A stretch of 64,000 bases of DNA, taken from assembly GCF_009909205.1 (NCBI RefSeq), contig NZ_JAAAPN010000004.1:62001-126000 (forward strand), given 5' to 3'. The notes under the pieces were generated by a model that searched no databases, was not told the origin of the DNA, and saw nothing but the letters and a program-made list of their open reading frames with translations. The stretch is from Aquabacterium fontiphilum. GTDB taxonomy: Bacteria > Pseudomonadota > Gammaproteobacteria > Burkholderiales > Burkholderiaceae_C. The translations under genes and the position numbers were made by a program. The number at the start of each line of letters is the position of its first letter. The first letter of the stretch is position 1. Shown piece after piece: positions 17,237 to 28,596 of the stretch.

Positions 17237-18739
<1,503 letters not shown>

Positions 18740-18752
18740 GGTGGAGTGCAAT

Positions 18753-19448
18753 TTAGCGCATGGCTCGCAAGCGCACGTTGTCGATCACCTGCCAGCCAGG
18801 CAAGTGCTGCTTCAGGCCATGGATGAGCCCAGCTGCCACCTGCCAGGCCTGAACGGGTCGGTAAGCCGGCGGCATCAGAAAGCCGAAACACAGCCCCAGG
18901 CGCTCGCCCATGCGGAACTCGGCCCGATCGCCCGCCAGCAGCGACGGCCGCACCACGGTGACGTGGGGCAGGCCCAGCCCCCGAAGCGCTGTCTCCAGCT
19001 CGCCCTTGACGCGGTTGTAGAACACGCGCGAGCGCGGATCAGCCCCCACCGCGCTCACCAGCCCGAAGGCGCGCACGCCGGCCAACTGGGCCAGCTTTGC
19101 CAGCGCAAGCGGGTAATCGTGGTCGACCTGCCGGAACGCAGCTTGCGAACCCGCCTGCCGGATGGTGGTGCCCAGTGTGCAGATCACCCAATCGACACCT
19201 TCGAGCGTATGGGCGTGCTGGGCCATTTGGGTGAAGTCGACCTGCAGCATGCGCAGCTTGTCCATGCCGGGCACCTGGGCCGAACCGAGCAGGCCGGCCG
19301 GCGTGAGCGGCCGTCGCAGCCACACCCGCACCTCGCCCACGGCCGGATCGGCCAGCAGTTGCAGCAAGGCTTGGCGGCCCACAAGGCCGGATGCGCCCAC
19401 CAGCAGGACCGTCAGGGGTGAAGCAGTGGCATCGCGGGGCATGGTCAT
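18753..19448 (-). CDS. NAD(P)-binding Rossmann-fold oxidoreductase or epimerase-like protein
   Basis: A protein of 231 residues with an N-terminal dinucleotide-binding motif LLVGASGLVGRQAL. In place of the usual catalytic YxxxK it carries FYNRVKGELE near residue 135, with Tyr-Asn-Arg-Val-Lys spacing that still fits YxxxK. This places it with extended or atypical short-chain reductases of the TIP30/YbjT type. The substrate is unknown. It lies between maf and rng, 14 bp after maf, so it is probably cotranscribed. The start is ATG 19448, with an alternative ATG two codons later. Confidence 0.8.
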   Translation of the reverse strand: MTMPRDATASPLTVLLVGASGLVGRQALLQLLADPAVGEVRVWLRRPLTPAGLLGSAQVPGMDKLRMLQVDFTQMAQHAHTLEGVDWVICTLGTTIRQAGSQAAFRQVDHDYPLALAKLAQLAGVRAFGLVSAVGADPRSRVFYNRVKGELETALRGLGLPHVTVVRPSLLAGDRAEFRMGERLGLCFGFLMPPAYRPVQAWQVAAGLIHGLKQHLPGWQVIDNVRLRAMR

Positions 19449-19462
19449 GCGGCGGTCTGTGC

Positions 19463-20116
19463 TCAGAACTGCCAGCCCAGGGGCTTGAGCAGCTCGGCCG
19501 TCTCGAAGAGCGGCAGGCCCATGATGCCGCTGTAGCTGCCGTCGATGTGGGCGGTCCAGGCACCGGAGCGGCCCTGGATGGCATAAGCCCCCGCCTTGCC
19601 GAACGGCTCGCCGCTGTCGACGTAGCGGGCGATCTCGGCGCCGTCCAGCGCGCGCCAGTGCACCTGTGACCGACTCAAACGAAGCTGCCCATGCACGCAC
19701 ACCGCCGTGAGCACGCGGTGCACCCGGCCCGACAATCGGCTCAGCATCTGCTGCGCCTCGGCCGCATCGCGCGGCTTGCCCAGGATGGCCTGGTCCAGCG
19801 CCACCGTCGTGTCGGCGCACAGCACCGGGCCCATGGGCCACGCATCAGGGGCGGCCATGTGACGCCGCTGCAGGCGGCTCATCGCGGCATGCCACTTGGC
19901 CATGGTCACGCGCTGAACGTAGTCCTCAGGCGATTCGCCCGGACGCTCGGCCTCCAGGGCCTCGGCGTCCTCCCCGTCATCGGGCAACAGCAGGGTGTGG
20001 CGCACGCCAAGCTGGTCCAGCAACTGGCGGCGACGCGGGCTTTGAGAGGCCAGGTACAGCCACGGCTGCCCGGTCTGGTTGGCCAGTTCACGTGGCGAGG
20101 GCGGCAGGTCGGTCAA
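19463..20116 (-). CDS. maf: Maf-family nucleotide pyrophosphatase
   Basis: A protein of 217 residues. Maf proteins hydrolyse nucleoside triphosphates such as dTTP, UTP or modified nucleotides to monophosphates and can delay septation. The [10 protein letters not shown] loop at about 24-33 binds phosphate, and the metal site includes CADTTVALD and the KP pair of ILGKPRD. The later [10 protein letters not shown] and [11 protein letters not shown] match the family. It sits downstream of rlmH by 9 bp in a run of genes conserved in many betaproteobacteria. Confidence 0.93.
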   Translation of the reverse strand: MTDLPPSPRELANQTGQPWLYLASQSPRRRQLLDQLGVRHTLLLPDDGEDAEALEAERPGESPEDYVQRVTMAKWHAAMSRLQRRHMAAPDAWPMGPVLCADTTVALDQAILGKPRDAAEAQQMLSRLSGRVHRVLTAVCVHGQLRLSRSQVHWRALDGAEIARYVDSGEPFGKAGAYAIQGRSGAWTAHIDGSYSGIMGLPLFETAELLKPLGWQF

Positions 20117-20125
20117 GAGGAGGCC

Positions 20126-20593
20126 TCACGCACGGTGATAGGGATGGTTGTGCCGCAACGACCAGGCCCGGTAGAGCTGCTCCAGCAGCAGCACGCGTGC
20201 CAGCGCATGGGGCAGCGTCATGTCCGACAGGCGGAGGGCCTCGTCGGCGGTCTGCTTGAAGGCCGGATCGATCCCGTCGGCACCGCCAATGATCAGCGCC
20301 ACATCACGGCCATCGTGCTCCCACGCGCTCGTGCGGTCGGCGAGTTGCACGCTGGTCAGGCGGCTGCCGCGCTCATCCAGGATGACGCGGCGCACACCCT
20401 TGGGCAAGGCCGCCTCCATGCGGGCGGCCTCGGCCTGCATGATGGCCGCCACCGGCTTGCCCTCACGCGGCTCGGCCTTGACGGCCTTGACCTCCACCTT
20501 CCAGTCCGGCGGAAAGCGCTTGAGGTAGTCCTCACATGCGGTTTCCGCCCAGGCTGGCAGGCGCTGGCCGATGGTCAGCACGGTGCACTTCAC
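20126..20593 (-). CDS. rlmH: 23S rRNA pseudouridine-1915 N3-methyltransferase RlmH
   Basis: A protein of 155 residues, the exact family size. It is a SPOUT methyltransferase using S-adenosylmethionine on 70S ribosomes. The knot region is visible as VALIIGGADGIDPAF and the C-terminus LLLEQLYRAWSLRHNHPYHRA carries the conserved HNHPYHR motif. The start codon is GTG. The gene follows rsfS by 20 bp, a pairing of ribosome-directed functions found in many bacteria. Confidence 0.97.
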   Translation of the reverse strand: MKCTVLTIGQRLPAWAETACEDYLKRFPPDWKVEVKAVKAEPREGKPVAAIMQAEAARMEAALPKGVRRVILDERGSRLTSVQLADRTSAWEHDGRDVALIIGGADGIDPAFKQTADEALRLSDMTLPHALARVLLLEQLYRAWSLRHNHPYHRA

Positions 20594-20613
20594 AGGCAGC
20601 GCCCCGCCTGTGC

Positions 20614-21450
20614 TCAGCGCGCGGTCTTGCGAGCCGGGGCCTTCTTTGCCGCCACCTTACGCGCTGGGGCGGGTTTGGCTGCTGGCTTGGCTGCGGTTTT
20701 CACAGCCGGCTTGGGCGCCGCCTTGCGTGCCGGCGCCTTCTTGGCGGCCGGCGCGTTCACCACCAGCTTCTGCACGGCCTTCTTGGCTGCCACCTTGCGG
20801 GCGGGCGCCTTGCTACCGGCGGTCTTCGCCACCACCTTCTTGGCGGCGACCTTCTTGGCAGCAACCTTCTTCACGGCCACTTTCTTGGCAGCCACCGGCT
20901 TGGCAGGGGTCTCTGCAGCAGCGTTGCGGCTGGCGGCCTTCTTGGCCACGGCCTTCTTCGCCGCCACTTTCTTGGCGGCCGCCTTGGGCTGCGTGGTCGC
21001 TGCCTTGCGTGCGGCCGTGGTCTTGCCAGCCGCCTTGCGGGGCGCGGGTTCAGCCTCGGGGGCCTCGTCCATCGGCTCGGAGGCCTTCACCAGACCGGTG
21101 CGGGTGTTCTTGCGCTGGATGGCCACCGGCTTCTCGCCCCAGATCTCTTCGAGCTGGTAGTACTGGCGGATGGCGGGCTGCATGATGTGCACCACGGCTG
21201 CCGCACAGTCGACGATGATCCACTCACCATTGTCCTCGCCCTCGGTGCGCATGATCTGGAAGCCCGCCTTCTTGACGGCGTCGCGCACGCTGGCGGCCAG
21301 GGCCTTGGTCTGCCGGTTGGAGTTACCCGTTGCCACGACCACGCGCTCGAAGAGCGGCGACAGGTGTTCGGTGTTGAAGACCGCGATGTCCTGGGCCTTG
21401 ACGTCTTCCAGGCCATCGACGATGGCACGTTGCAGTTTACGGATGTCCAT
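20614..21450 (-). CDS. rsfS: ribosome silencing factor RsfS with long H1-like basic tail
   Basis: Residues 1-109 are a standard RsfS domain (about 105-115 in most bacteria): it binds L14/uL14 and keeps 50S and 30S apart in stationary phase. Key signs are DIAVFN near 21, the VATGNSNRQTKALA stretch at 39-52 and GEWIIVDCAAAVVHIM near 75-90. Residues 125-278 are a very basic Ala/Lys/Pro repeat region made of KKVAAKK, KKAPARK and similar units, with almost no other residues, resembling histone H1 C-termini. The tail is translated in the same frame with no stop and ends 20 bp before rlmH. The start codon directly abuts the nadD stop. Confidence 0.93.
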   Translation of the reverse strand: MDIRKLQRAIVDGLEDVKAQDIAVFNTEHLSPLFERVVVATGNSNRQTKALAASVRDAVKKAGFQIMRTEGEDNGEWIIVDCAAAVVHIMQPAIRQYYQLEEIWGEKPVAIQRKNTRTGLVKASEPMDEAPEAEPAPRKAAGKTTAARKAATTQPKAAAKKVAAKKAVAKKAASRNAAAETPAKPVAAKKVAVKKVAAKKVAAKKVVAKTAGSKAPARKVAAKKAVQKLVVNAPAAKKAPARKAAPKPAVKTAAKPAAKPAPARKVAAKKAPARKTAR

Positions 21451-22104
21451 TCAGCGGGGGGCGCCAGCGGCGTAGAGTTGATGGGTGGCAATATAGCGCG
21501 CGACCGGCTCGGGAACCAGCGCAGGCACCAGGGTGGAGGGTGCGACACCCTGGGCCAGGCGGCTCCGGATGTCGGTAGATGACACGTGATACGGTGGCAA
21601 AGGCAGGCGCACGGCGCGGTGGGCGCGCTGCTGGAGGGCGGCCGGTGCCTGGGGCTGGGCGTCGCCCCGGCAGGCTACGGCCAGGGTCACACGGTCCAGC
21701 AACTCTTCCCAGCCATGCCAGGTGGGCAGGTTCGCGTACTGGTCCTGCCCGATGATCATGGCCCATTCGGCCTCGGGCCAACGCGACTGCAAGGCGCGCA
21801 CGGTGTCGATCGTGTAAGACGGCCCCTCACGGCGCACCTCGCAGTCATCCAGCACAAAGCGTGGCTCGTGCGCGATCGCGGCCTGTACCATGGCCAGACG
21901 ATCGGCGCCCGGGGCCAGCTGCCGCGCCTTCTGCCAGGCCTGGCCCACCGGGATCCAGCGCACTTCGTCCAGCGCCAGATGGCGCAAGGCGGTCTCGGCC
22001 AGCGCCACATGGGCCACATGGACGGGGTCGAAGCTGCCCCCCATCATGCCGATGCGGCGCGGCCGCGCAGCGGAGCCAGCCGGCACGGCGTCAGAGCCAG
22101 TCAC
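21451..22104 (-). CDS. nadD: nicotinate-nucleotide adenylyltransferase NadD
   Basis: A protein of 217 residues that makes deamido-NAD from nicotinate mononucleotide and ATP. The nucleotidyltransferase motif [15 protein letters not shown] lies near residue 19 and the ISTDIR-type motif appears as [12 protein letters not shown] near the C-terminus. The GTG start at 22104 lies inside the end of hemF (14 bp overlap), and the stop abuts the rsfS ATG. The nadD-rsfS-rlmH order is widespread. Confidence 0.95.
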   Translation of the reverse strand: MTGSDAVPAGSAARPRRIGMMGGSFDPVHVAHVALAETALRHLALDEVRWIPVGQAWQKARQLAPGADRLAMVQAAIAHEPRFVLDDCEVRREGPSYTIDTVRALQSRWPEAEWAMIIGQDQYANLPTWHGWEELLDRVTLAVACRGDAQPQAPAALQQRAHRAVRLPLPPYHVSSTDIRSRLAQGVAPSTLVPALVPEPVARYIATHQLYAAGAPR

Positions 22105-22999
22105 GCGCAGGAAGGAAGTCGGAGTACAGGCGGGCCTCGGCGCTGCCGGGCTCGGGATGCCAGTCGTAGCGCCACTTCACGATGGGCGGCATCGACATCA
22201 GGATGCTCTCGGTACGGCCGCCAGATTGCAGGCCGAAGAGCGTGCCGCGGTCCCACACCAGGTTGAACTCGACGTAGCGGCCGCGCCGATAGGCCTGAAA
22301 ATCGCGCTCGCGGTCGCCATAAGGCGTCTCGCGACGGCGTTGAAGGATGGGCAGGTAGGCGCCGGTGAAGGCGTCGCCCACCGACTGGATCAGGCCGAAG
22401 CCCCCTTCGAAACCCAACTCGGACACATCGTCAAAGAAGATGCCCCCCACACCGCGGGCCTCGTTGCGGTGCTTGAGAAAGAAGTACTCGTCGCACCAGG
22501 CCTTGTAGCGTGGGTACAGCGCCGCATCGATGGGCGCGAGCGCATCGCGGCAGGCGGCGTGGAAGTGCCGAGCATCCTCTTCAAAGCCGTAGTAGGGCGT
22601 GAGGTCCATGCCGCCGCCGAACCAGGCCACCACGCTGCCGTCGGGTTTGTGCGCGGCCAACATGCGCACGTTCATGTGCACGGTGGGCGCATACGGGTTG
22701 CGCGGGTGAAACACGAGCGACACGCCCATGGCCTCAAACGGCAAGCCCGACAACTCGGGCCGATGCTGTGTGGCCGACGGGGGCAGTTGCGGCCCCTTGA
22801 CGTGGGAGAAATTGCAGCCGCCACGCTCCAGCACGCCGCCCTCCTCCACCAGGCGTGAGCAACCATCACCCTGCAGCCGCTCGTGCGGCCCGCGCACCCA
22901 CGCGTCGCGCACGAATGGCGTGCCGTCTTCGGCCTCGAAGGCCGAGACGATGCGGTCTTGAAGACCGAGCAGGTAGTTGCGAACCGCCTGAGTGTCCAT
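22091..22999 (-). CDS. hemF: oxygen-dependent coproporphyrinogen III oxidase HemF
   Basis: A protein of 302 residues, standard for HemF. It decarboxylates coproporphyrinogen III to protoporphyrinogen IX with O2 in haem synthesis. The signature region [14 protein letters not shown]-like ([18 protein letters not shown]) and the [21 protein letters not shown] stretch are clear. An AGGAG Shine-Dalgarno lies 7-8 nt before the ATG at 22999; longer frames upstream overlap purD. It is 14 bp downstream of purD and overlaps nadD. Confidence 0.97.
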   Translation of the reverse strand: MDTQAVRNYLLGLQDRIVSAFEAEDGTPFVRDAWVRGPHERLQGDGCSRLVEEGGVLERGGCNFSHVKGPQLPPSATQHRPELSGLPFEAMGVSLVFHPRNPYAPTVHMNVRMLAAHKPDGSVVAWFGGGMDLTPYYGFEEDARHFHAACRDALAPIDAALYPRYKAWCDEYFFLKHRNEARGVGGIFFDDVSELGFEGGFGLIQSVGDAFTGAYLPILQRRRETPYGDRERDFQAYRRGRYVEFNLVWDRGTLFGLQSGGRTESILMSMPPIVKWRYDWHPEPGSAEARLYSDFLPARDWL

Positions 23000-23013
23000 C
23001 CTGCGCTCCTGTA

Positions 23014-24300
23014 TCAGCGGCCCTTGATGGCGCGCCAGCCGATGTCCGTGCGGAACTGCATGCCGTCGAACGCAATGCCGCGCATGTACTCGTAGGCGCG
23101 CTGTTGCGCCAGACGGGCCGAGTCGCCCAGTGCCGTCACGCACAGCACACGGCCCCCGCTGGTGCGCACCTGGCCGTCGTCACCCATGGTGGTGCCGGCG
23201 TGGAACACCATGGCGTCTTCGGCGTCGGCCGGCAGCCCGGTGATCACGTCACCCTTCTTCGGGTCGAGCGGGTAGCCGCCAGCGGCCAGCACCACGCCCA
23301 GCGCAAAGCGGCGATCCCATTGCAGCTCGATCTGGTCCAGCGTGCCATCGGTGGCGTGCATGAACACATCAATCAGGTCGCTCTTGAGGCGCATCATGAT
23401 GGGCTGGGTTTCCGGGTCGCCCATGCGGCAGTTGAACTCCAGCGTCTTGGGATTGCCCTGCGCGTCGATCATCAAGCCGGCATAGAGGAAGCCGGTGAAG
23501 GGGATGCCATCCTTGGCCATGCCATCCAGCGTGGGCAGGATGATCTCCTGCATGGCCTTGGCATGCACATTGGGCGTGACCACCGGCGCGGGCGAGTAAG
23601 CGCCCATGCCGCCGGTGTTGGGGCCGGCATCGGCGTCCAGCAGGCGCTTGTGATCCTGGCTGGTGGCCAGCACGGTCACGTTCTTGCCGTCGGACATCAC
23701 AATGAAACTGGCCTCTTCGCCGGCCAGAAACTCTTCGACCACGATGCGGGCGCCGCCGTCGTTGTGCTGCACGCCCAGCTTGTTGTCCAGCAGCATCCAG
23801 TCGATGGCCTCGTGCGCTTCCTGCAGCGTCATCGCGACGACCACACCCTTGCCCGCAGCCAGGCCATCGGCCTTGATCACGATGGGCGCCCCCTTGGCGT
23901 CCACATAGGCGTGGGCCTTGTCGGCCTCGGTGAAGGTCTCGTAGAAGGCCGTGGGAATGCCATGGCGCTTCATGAAGTCCTTGGCAAAGGCCTTGGAGCT
24001 CTCGAGCTGCGCGGCCTTCTTCGTGGGGCCGAAGATGCGCAGACCGCGAGCGCGGAACTCATCGACCACGCCGGCGGCCAGCGGGGCCTCGGGGCCAACC
24101 ACCGTCAGCGCGATCTTGTTGGACTCGGCAAAGTCGGCCAGCGCCTTCACATCGGTGATCGGCACATTGACCAGGCGCGGATCGCGCGCCGTGCCGCCAT
24201 TGCCCGGCGCCACATAGACCTTCTGGGCCTTGGGGGACTGGGCCAGTTTCCAGGCCAGGGCATGCTCGCGGCCGCCCGAACCGATGACAAGGATGTTCAT
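23014..24300 (-). CDS. purD: phosphoribosylamine-glycine ligase PurD
   Basis: A protein of 428 residues, full length. It makes glycinamide ribonucleotide from phosphoribosylamine, glycine and ATP in purine synthesis. The N-terminal [19 protein letters not shown], the ATP-grasp [14 protein letters not shown] near 147 and the [13 protein letters not shown] motif near 290 are all intact. It lies 11 bp after yebC and 14 bp before hemF, in a tight minus-strand run. Confidence 0.97.
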   Translation of the reverse strand: MNILVIGSGGREHALAWKLAQSPKAQKVYVAPGNGGTARDPRLVNVPITDVKALADFAESNKIALTVVGPEAPLAAGVVDEFRARGLRIFGPTKKAAQLESSKAFAKDFMKRHGIPTAFYETFTEADKAHAYVDAKGAPIVIKADGLAAGKGVVVAMTLQEAHEAIDWMLLDNKLGVQHNDGGARIVVEEFLAGEEASFIVMSDGKNVTVLATSQDHKRLLDADAGPNTGGMGAYSPAPVVTPNVHAKAMQEIILPTLDGMAKDGIPFTGFLYAGLMIDAQGNPKTLEFNCRMGDPETQPIMMRLKSDLIDVFMHATDGTLDQIELQWDRRFALGVVLAAGGYPLDPKKGDVITGLPADAEDAMVFHAGTTMGDDGQVRTSGGRVLCVTALGDSARLAQQRAYEYMRGIAFDGMQFRTDIGWRAIKGR

Positions 24301-24311
24301 GGGAAAGACAA

Positions 24312-25034
24312 TCAGTTGAGTTCGGCGTTGTGGAAGACGTCCTGAACGTCGTCCAGGTCTTCCAGCACGTCCAGCAGCTTCTGCATGCGTGCGGCGTCGT
24401 CGCCCGTCAGTTCGATGGTGTTCTCGGCACGCATGGTCACTTCGGCCATCTCGGGCGCCAGGCCAGCGCCTTCCAGCGCGTGCTTCACGGCTTCGAAATC
24501 GGCCGGTGCACTGAGCACTTCGATCGAGCCGTCTTCGTGCGACAGCACGTCTTCGGCACCGGCTTCCAGGGCCACTTCCATGACCTTGTCCTCGCTGGCG
24601 CCGGGCGCAAACAGAAACTGGCCCACGTGTTTGAACTGGAACGCCACCGAGCCTTCTGTGCCCAGGTTGCCGCCATGCTTAGAAAACGCGTGGCGCACCT
24701 CGGCCACCGTGCGCACGCGGTTGTCCGTCATGCAGTCGACGATGATGGCCGCACCGCCAATGCCGTAGCCTTCGTAGCGGATTTCCTCGTACGTGACGCC
24801 ATCAAGGTTGCCCGTGGCCTTGTCGATGTTGCGCTTGATGTTGTCGGCCGGCATGTTGGCGGCCTTGGCCTTGTCGATGGCCAGGCGCAGGCGCGGGTTC
24901 ATCGCGACATCGCCGCCGCCCTGACGGGCAGCCACGATGATTTCACGGGTGAGCCGCGTCCAGATCTTGCCGCGCTTCTCGTCCTGGCGGCCTTTACGGT
25001 GTTGGATGTTGGCCCATTTGGAATGACCGGCCAT
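24312..25034 (-). CDS. yebC: YebC/PmpR-family regulatory or translation factor
   Basis: A protein of 240 residues. The start [14 protein letters not shown] is diagnostic of the family and fixes the ATG at 25034; a TGGAGC Shine-Dalgarno is about 9 nt upstream. Later motifs include [13 protein letters not shown] and [14 protein letters not shown]. Members have been described as DNA-binding regulators (PmpR) and as factors that help ribosomes through proline-rich stretches. It is the first gene of the yebC-purD-hemF-nadD-rsfS-rlmH-maf run and has a 71 bp gap to the divergent HerA-like gene. Confidence 0.95.
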   Translation of the reverse strand: MAGHSKWANIQHRKGRQDEKRGKIWTRLTREIIVAARQGGGDVAMNPRLRLAIDKAKAANMPADNIKRNIDKATGNLDGVTYEEIRYEGYGIGGAAIIVDCMTDNRVRTVAEVRHAFSKHGGNLGTEGSVAFQFKHVGQFLFAPGASEDKVMEVALEAGAEDVLSHEDGSIEVLSAPADFEAVKHALEGAGLAPEMAEVTMRAENTIELTGDDAARMQKLLDVLEDLDDVQDVFHNAELN

Positions 25035-25105
25035 GGCGTCTTGCTCCAGACAAACTGAGGGATACTTCGATTTTACCCTTGCGCCCCGAACTGGAGCCCG
25101 CCCCC

Positions 25106-26638
25106 ATGGCCGACCCCATCGCACTCGCCCGCCACGGCGACACCGTGTGTCACCTGCTGCCCGGCTTTGCCAATCGGCACGGCCTGATCACCGGCGCAAC
25201 GGGCACGGGCAAGACCATCACGCTGCAGACGCTGGCCGAACAGCTGTCGGCAAGGGGTGTGCCCGTGTTCATGGCCGACGTCAAGGGCGACCTGACCGGC
25301 ATCTCGCAGCTCGGCACGGTGGGCAGCAAGATGGCCGCCATCCTGGCCGAGCGCGGTCTGCCGACGCCCGAGCCGGTGGCCTGCCCCACGACGCTGTGGG
25401 ACGTGTTCGGCGAACAGGGCCACCCGGTGCGCGCCACCGTCTCCGACATGGGCCCGCTGCTGCTGGCGCGCATGCTGGGGCTCAACGACACCCAGCAGGG
25501 TGTGTTGCAACTCGTCTTCCGTGTGGCCGACGACCAGGGCCTGCTGCTGCTGGACCTGAAAGACCTGCGCGCCATGCTGCAGCATGTGGGCGACAACGCC
25601 AAGTCGTTCACCACCGAGTACGGCAACATCAGCCCGGCCAGCGTGGGCGCCATCCAGCGCGGTCTGCTGCAAATCGAAGAGCAAGGCGGCGACAAGTTCT
25701 TTGGCGAGCCCATGCTCGACATCCAGGACTTCATCCAGACGGTCGATGGCCGAGGGGTGATCAACATCCTGGCCGCCGACAAGCTGATGAACGCCCCACG
25801 GCTGTACGCCACCTTCCTGCTGTGGATGCTGTCGGAGCTGTTCGAGACGCTGCCCGAGGTGGGCGATCTCGACAAGCCCAAGCTGGTGTTCTTCTTCGAC
25901 GAGGCCCACCTGTTGTTCAAGGACGCCCCAACGGCACTGGTCGAGCGCATCGAACTGGTCGTGCGCCTGGTCCGTTCCAAGGGTGTCGGGGTCTATTTCG
26001 TGACGCAGAACCCGATGGATGTGCCCGACACGGTGCTGGGCCAGCTGGGCAACCGGGTGCAGCACGCGCTGCGCGCCTTCTCGCCGCGTGATCAGAAAGC
26101 CGTGAAGGCCGCAGCGGACACGATGCGGCCCAACCCTGCGCTGGATCTGGGCGCGGCCATCACCGAACTGGGGGTGGGCGAGGCCCTGGTCAGTCTGCAG
26201 GACGAAAAAGGCCGCCCGGGCGTGACCGAACGGGTGTACGTGCTTCCCCCGGGCAGCCAGATCGGGCCGATCACGGCCGAGCAGCGGCAGAAGCTGTTGC
26301 GCCAGTCCCTCGTGGCAGGGGTCTACGACACCCCGCTGGACCGCGAATCGGCCTACGAACGCCTGAAGGCAGCCACCGAGTCGCGACAGGCTGCTGCTCA
26401 AGCGACCACGCAGGCGCCCGCCCGGCCAGGCGGCAGCATGCTGGACGAGGCCGAGCAGGCCCTGGGCGGCCGCGGCCGCAGCGGCAGCGCCCAACCGGCA
26501 CGCGCCCCGGCCAGCCGCAGCGACTCGGTGCTGGAAACATTGGCCAAATCCGCAGCCCGCACCATCGGCTCGACGGTGGGGCGAGAGATCATTCGCGGCG
26601 TGCTGGGCTCCATCCTGGGCGGCGCCCGCCGCCGCTGA
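25106..26638 (+). CDS. HerA-like ATPase of the DUF853 (YjgR) family
   Basis: A protein of 510 residues. The Walker [19 protein letters not shown] lies near residue 28, and Walker B is [13 protein letters not shown] near 260, followed by VYFVTQNP and a likely arginine finger region. The FtsK/HerA-type fold fits YjgR proteins, whose cellular role is not established. The C-terminal 90 residues are low-complexity (Ala/Gln/Arg) before a basic end. ATG 25106 has GGAG 9 nt upstream; an earlier TTG at 25079 lacks a ribosome site. It is convergent with the His-rich gene (5 bp apart). Confidence 0.88.
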   Translation: MADPIALARHGDTVCHLLPGFANRHGLITGATGTGKTITLQTLAEQLSARGVPVFMADVKGDLTGISQLGTVGSKMAAILAERGLPTPEPVACPTTLWDVFGEQGHPVRATVSDMGPLLLARMLGLNDTQQGVLQLVFRVADDQGLLLLDLKDLRAMLQHVGDNAKSFTTEYGNISPASVGAIQRGLLQIEEQGGDKFFGEPMLDIQDFIQTVDGRGVINILAADKLMNAPRLYATFLLWMLSELFETLPEVGDLDKPKLVFFFDEAHLLFKDAPTALVERIELVVRLVRSKGVGVYFVTQNPMDVPDTVLGQLGNRVQHALRAFSPRDQKAVKAAADTMRPNPALDLGAAITELGVGEALVSLQDEKGRPGVTERVYVLPPGSQIGPITAEQRQKLLRQSLVAGVYDTPLDRESAYERLKAATESRQAAAQATTQAPARPGGSMLDEAEQALGGRGRSGSAQPARAPASRSDSVLETLAKSAARTIGSTVGREIIRGVLGSILGGARRR

Positions 26639-26643
26639 CCGCC

Positions 26644-27096
26644 TCAGTGACGGTGGTGGCGACCGCCGCGGTCGTCGCGCCAGTCGTTGCGGCGCTTGTC
26701 ATGGCGCCAGCCGTCATCGCGGTAATGATGATGGTGGTGGTGCACATGGTGGTGGCGCTTGCCGGCCCAGTATGGCCGGCCGTGGGCATGGCGTGGTGGC
26801 ACCGCGACCGGCACATACACCACGTGGCGCGGCGCATGCACGTGGCGAGGCGCCGGCTGATGCACGATCACCGGCGCTGGCGTGACCACCACCGGATAGC
26901 CACCACGGTGCACACCGCCCGGCGTGTTGGACACCACCGTGCCGATGCGGCCATGGCGCTCGACGGGCACGTCCACATTGACCGACCAGTAGACGTCCGA
27001 TGCCTGGGCCACGCCCGCGGCGCCCACCGCCAGAAGAGAAGTCAGCCAGACACGGGCGGAAGAACGGGCAGAAGAGATCAGGGAAGTGACTCGCAT
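26644..27096 (-). CDS. histidine-rich secreted protein of unknown function
   Basis: A protein of 150 residues. A Sec signal (about 1-32, ending VAQAS or AQA) is followed by DVYWSVNVDVPVERHGRIG, a short motif seen in uncharacterised Burkholderiales proteins. The C-terminal third is very rich in His, Arg and Asp, with HHHVHHHHHHY near residue 120 and GGRHHRH at the end. Metal binding in the periplasm is plausible but unproven. An AAGGAG Shine-Dalgarno precedes the ATG at 27096, which rules out the longer upstream frame. Confidence 0.75.
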   Translation of the reverse strand: MRVTSLISSARSSARVWLTSLLAVGAAGVAQASDVYWSVNVDVPVERHGRIGTVVSNTPGGVHRGGYPVVVTPAPVIVHQPAPRHVHAPRHVVYVPVAVPPRHAHGRPYWAGKRHHHVHHHHHHYRDDGWRHDKRRNDWRDDRGGRHHRH

Positions 27097-27175
27097 ATCG
27101 GTCTCCTTTCCCCTCTTCAACGGCCCTGGACGGCCGCCCGACGACAGCAGGATGTAAAGATTCTGTTGCGAGGTG

Positions 27176-28507
27176 TTAGCGCTCGTCTGCTCGATCGGCA
27201 GCGGTCGCGGGCAACTGCAACGAAGCGGCATGGTGGGCGTCGTTGCGTGCAATCTCAAGGAGATGGTCGAGCTCCTGGGCGTGGTGACGCTGGTTATGCC
27301 GATGCCACAGACCGATCGCCACCATGGTCAGCGCCACGACCACACCGAAAGCCGTGATCGCCCCGTATGCGGACAGCCCTGCTGTGGTCAGGCCAGCGTA
27401 GAGCGCCCCCAGCAGCAGGATGCAGGCCTGTTCGTTGAAATTCTGTACTGCGATCGACCGCCCCGCCCCCATCAGGTTGTGCCCGCGGTGCTGAAGCAAG
27501 GCGTTCATGGGCACGACCAGGAAGCCGCCCAGCCCACCCAGGAGGATCATGAAAGGCACCGCATAGGCAACGTCGCGCAACAGGTTCATGCCCAGCACCA
27601 GCACGCCCATGGCCACGCCAAGCGGAATGACGGCGGTGGCGCGATCCAGGCGCATCTTCATCGACGCCCACACCGCTCCGACCGCGGTACCAATGGCCAC
27701 CACCCCCACCAGGGCCGAGGCCTTGGTGGTGTCATAACCCAGCGCCACCGCGGCCCACGCCAGCACGATGTAGCGCAGGTTGCCCGACACGCCCCAGAAC
27801 AAGGTGGTGGTGGCCAGCGAGATCTGACCCAGCTTGTCGCGCCACAGGCGGCGATTGCATCGCACGAAATCCTGGGCCAGCTCCACCGGATGCACGACCA
27901 TGGCGTGGTGGTGCGCCACGGTGCGCGGGATGCGCAGGTTGAAGCCGGCGGCAATCACATACAGCACGATGATGCTCGCGATGGCGGCCTCCGCCGGCGA
28001 GGGAAGCCCCTCCGGCCAGACCGTGCCGATCAAGGGTTGCAGGTGCGGCGCAATGACCGGCCCCATGAGCTGCCCCCCCAGCACCACACCCAGGATGATC
28101 GACGCAATGGTGAGCCCTTCGATCCACCCGTTGGCCTTGACCAGTTGTGACGGCGGCAGCAACTCGGTGAGGATGCCGTACTTGGCTGGCGAGTAAGCTG
28201 CCGCACCGAGCCCCACCACGGCATACGCCATCAGCGGGTGGCCGCCAAACAGCATCAGCAGGCAGCCAATCACCTTGATGCTGTTGGAGATGAACATCAC
28301 CCGGCCCTTGGGCAACGCATCGGCGAACGCGCCGACGAACGGGGCCAGGATCACGTAGAACAACGCGAACATCGGCACCAGCGCAGCGCGCTGCCACTCG
28401 GGCGCCCCTTGTGCGAGCAACAGGGCCACAGCGGCCACGAACAGCGCGTTGTCAGCCAGCGAGCTGAAGAACTGCGCCGACATGATGGTGTAAAAGCCTT
28501 TTTTCAT
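27176..28507 (-). CDS. lplT: lysophospholipid transporter LplT
   Basis: A major-facilitator protein of 443 residues with about 12 membrane helices. LplT flips lysophospholipids across the inner membrane for reacylation. The start MKKGFYTIMSAQFFSSLADNA and the loops FADALPKGRVM and YSPAKYGILTELLPPSQLVKANG fit the family. The acyltransferase partner (Aas) is not fused and not in the window. The extra C-terminus (about 30 residues, HRHNQRHHAQELDH) is hydrophilic. It is divergent from alr, 89 bp apart, an arrangement frequent in Burkholderiales. Confidence 0.93.
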   Translation of the reverse strand: MKKGFYTIMSAQFFSSLADNALFVAAVALLLAQGAPEWQRAALVPMFALFYVILAPFVGAFADALPKGRVMFISNSIKVIGCLLMLFGGHPLMAYAVVGLGAAAYSPAKYGILTELLPPSQLVKANGWIEGLTIASIILGVVLGGQLMGPVIAPHLQPLIGTVWPEGLPSPAEAAIASIIVLYVIAAGFNLRIPRTVAHHHAMVVHPVELAQDFVRCNRRLWRDKLGQISLATTTLFWGVSGNLRYIVLAWAAVALGYDTTKASALVGVVAIGTAVGAVWASMKMRLDRATAVIPLGVAMGVLVLGMNLLRDVAYAVPFMILLGGLGGFLVVPMNALLQHRGHNLMGAGRSIAVQNFNEQACILLLGALYAGLTTAGLSAYGAITAFGVVVALTMVAIGLWHRHNQRHHAQELDHLLEIARNDAHHAASLQLPATAADRADER

Positions 28508-28583
28508 GGGCGCGCGGTCGCTGGTCGGGGCGATTGAGAACGGCGCAGGTTATAGCACGGCGGCGGCGCGCCCGAGGCGCTGG

Positions 28584-28589
28584 CACAAT
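28584..28589 (+). promoter_or_regulatory. -10-like hexamer CACAAT 7 nt before alr
   Basis: CACAAT ends 7 nt before the alr ATG and there is no Shine-Dalgarno in between. The position suits a leaderless transcript. No convincing -35 element is visible. Confidence 0.3.
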
Positions 28590-28596
28590 CTCGCCC

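Noticed and set aside
20620-21060. Direct DNA repeats that could be read as a CRISPR-like or satellite array
   Set aside because: The repeats are in-frame Lys/Ala codons of the RsfS tail, with no spacers and no cas genes nearby.
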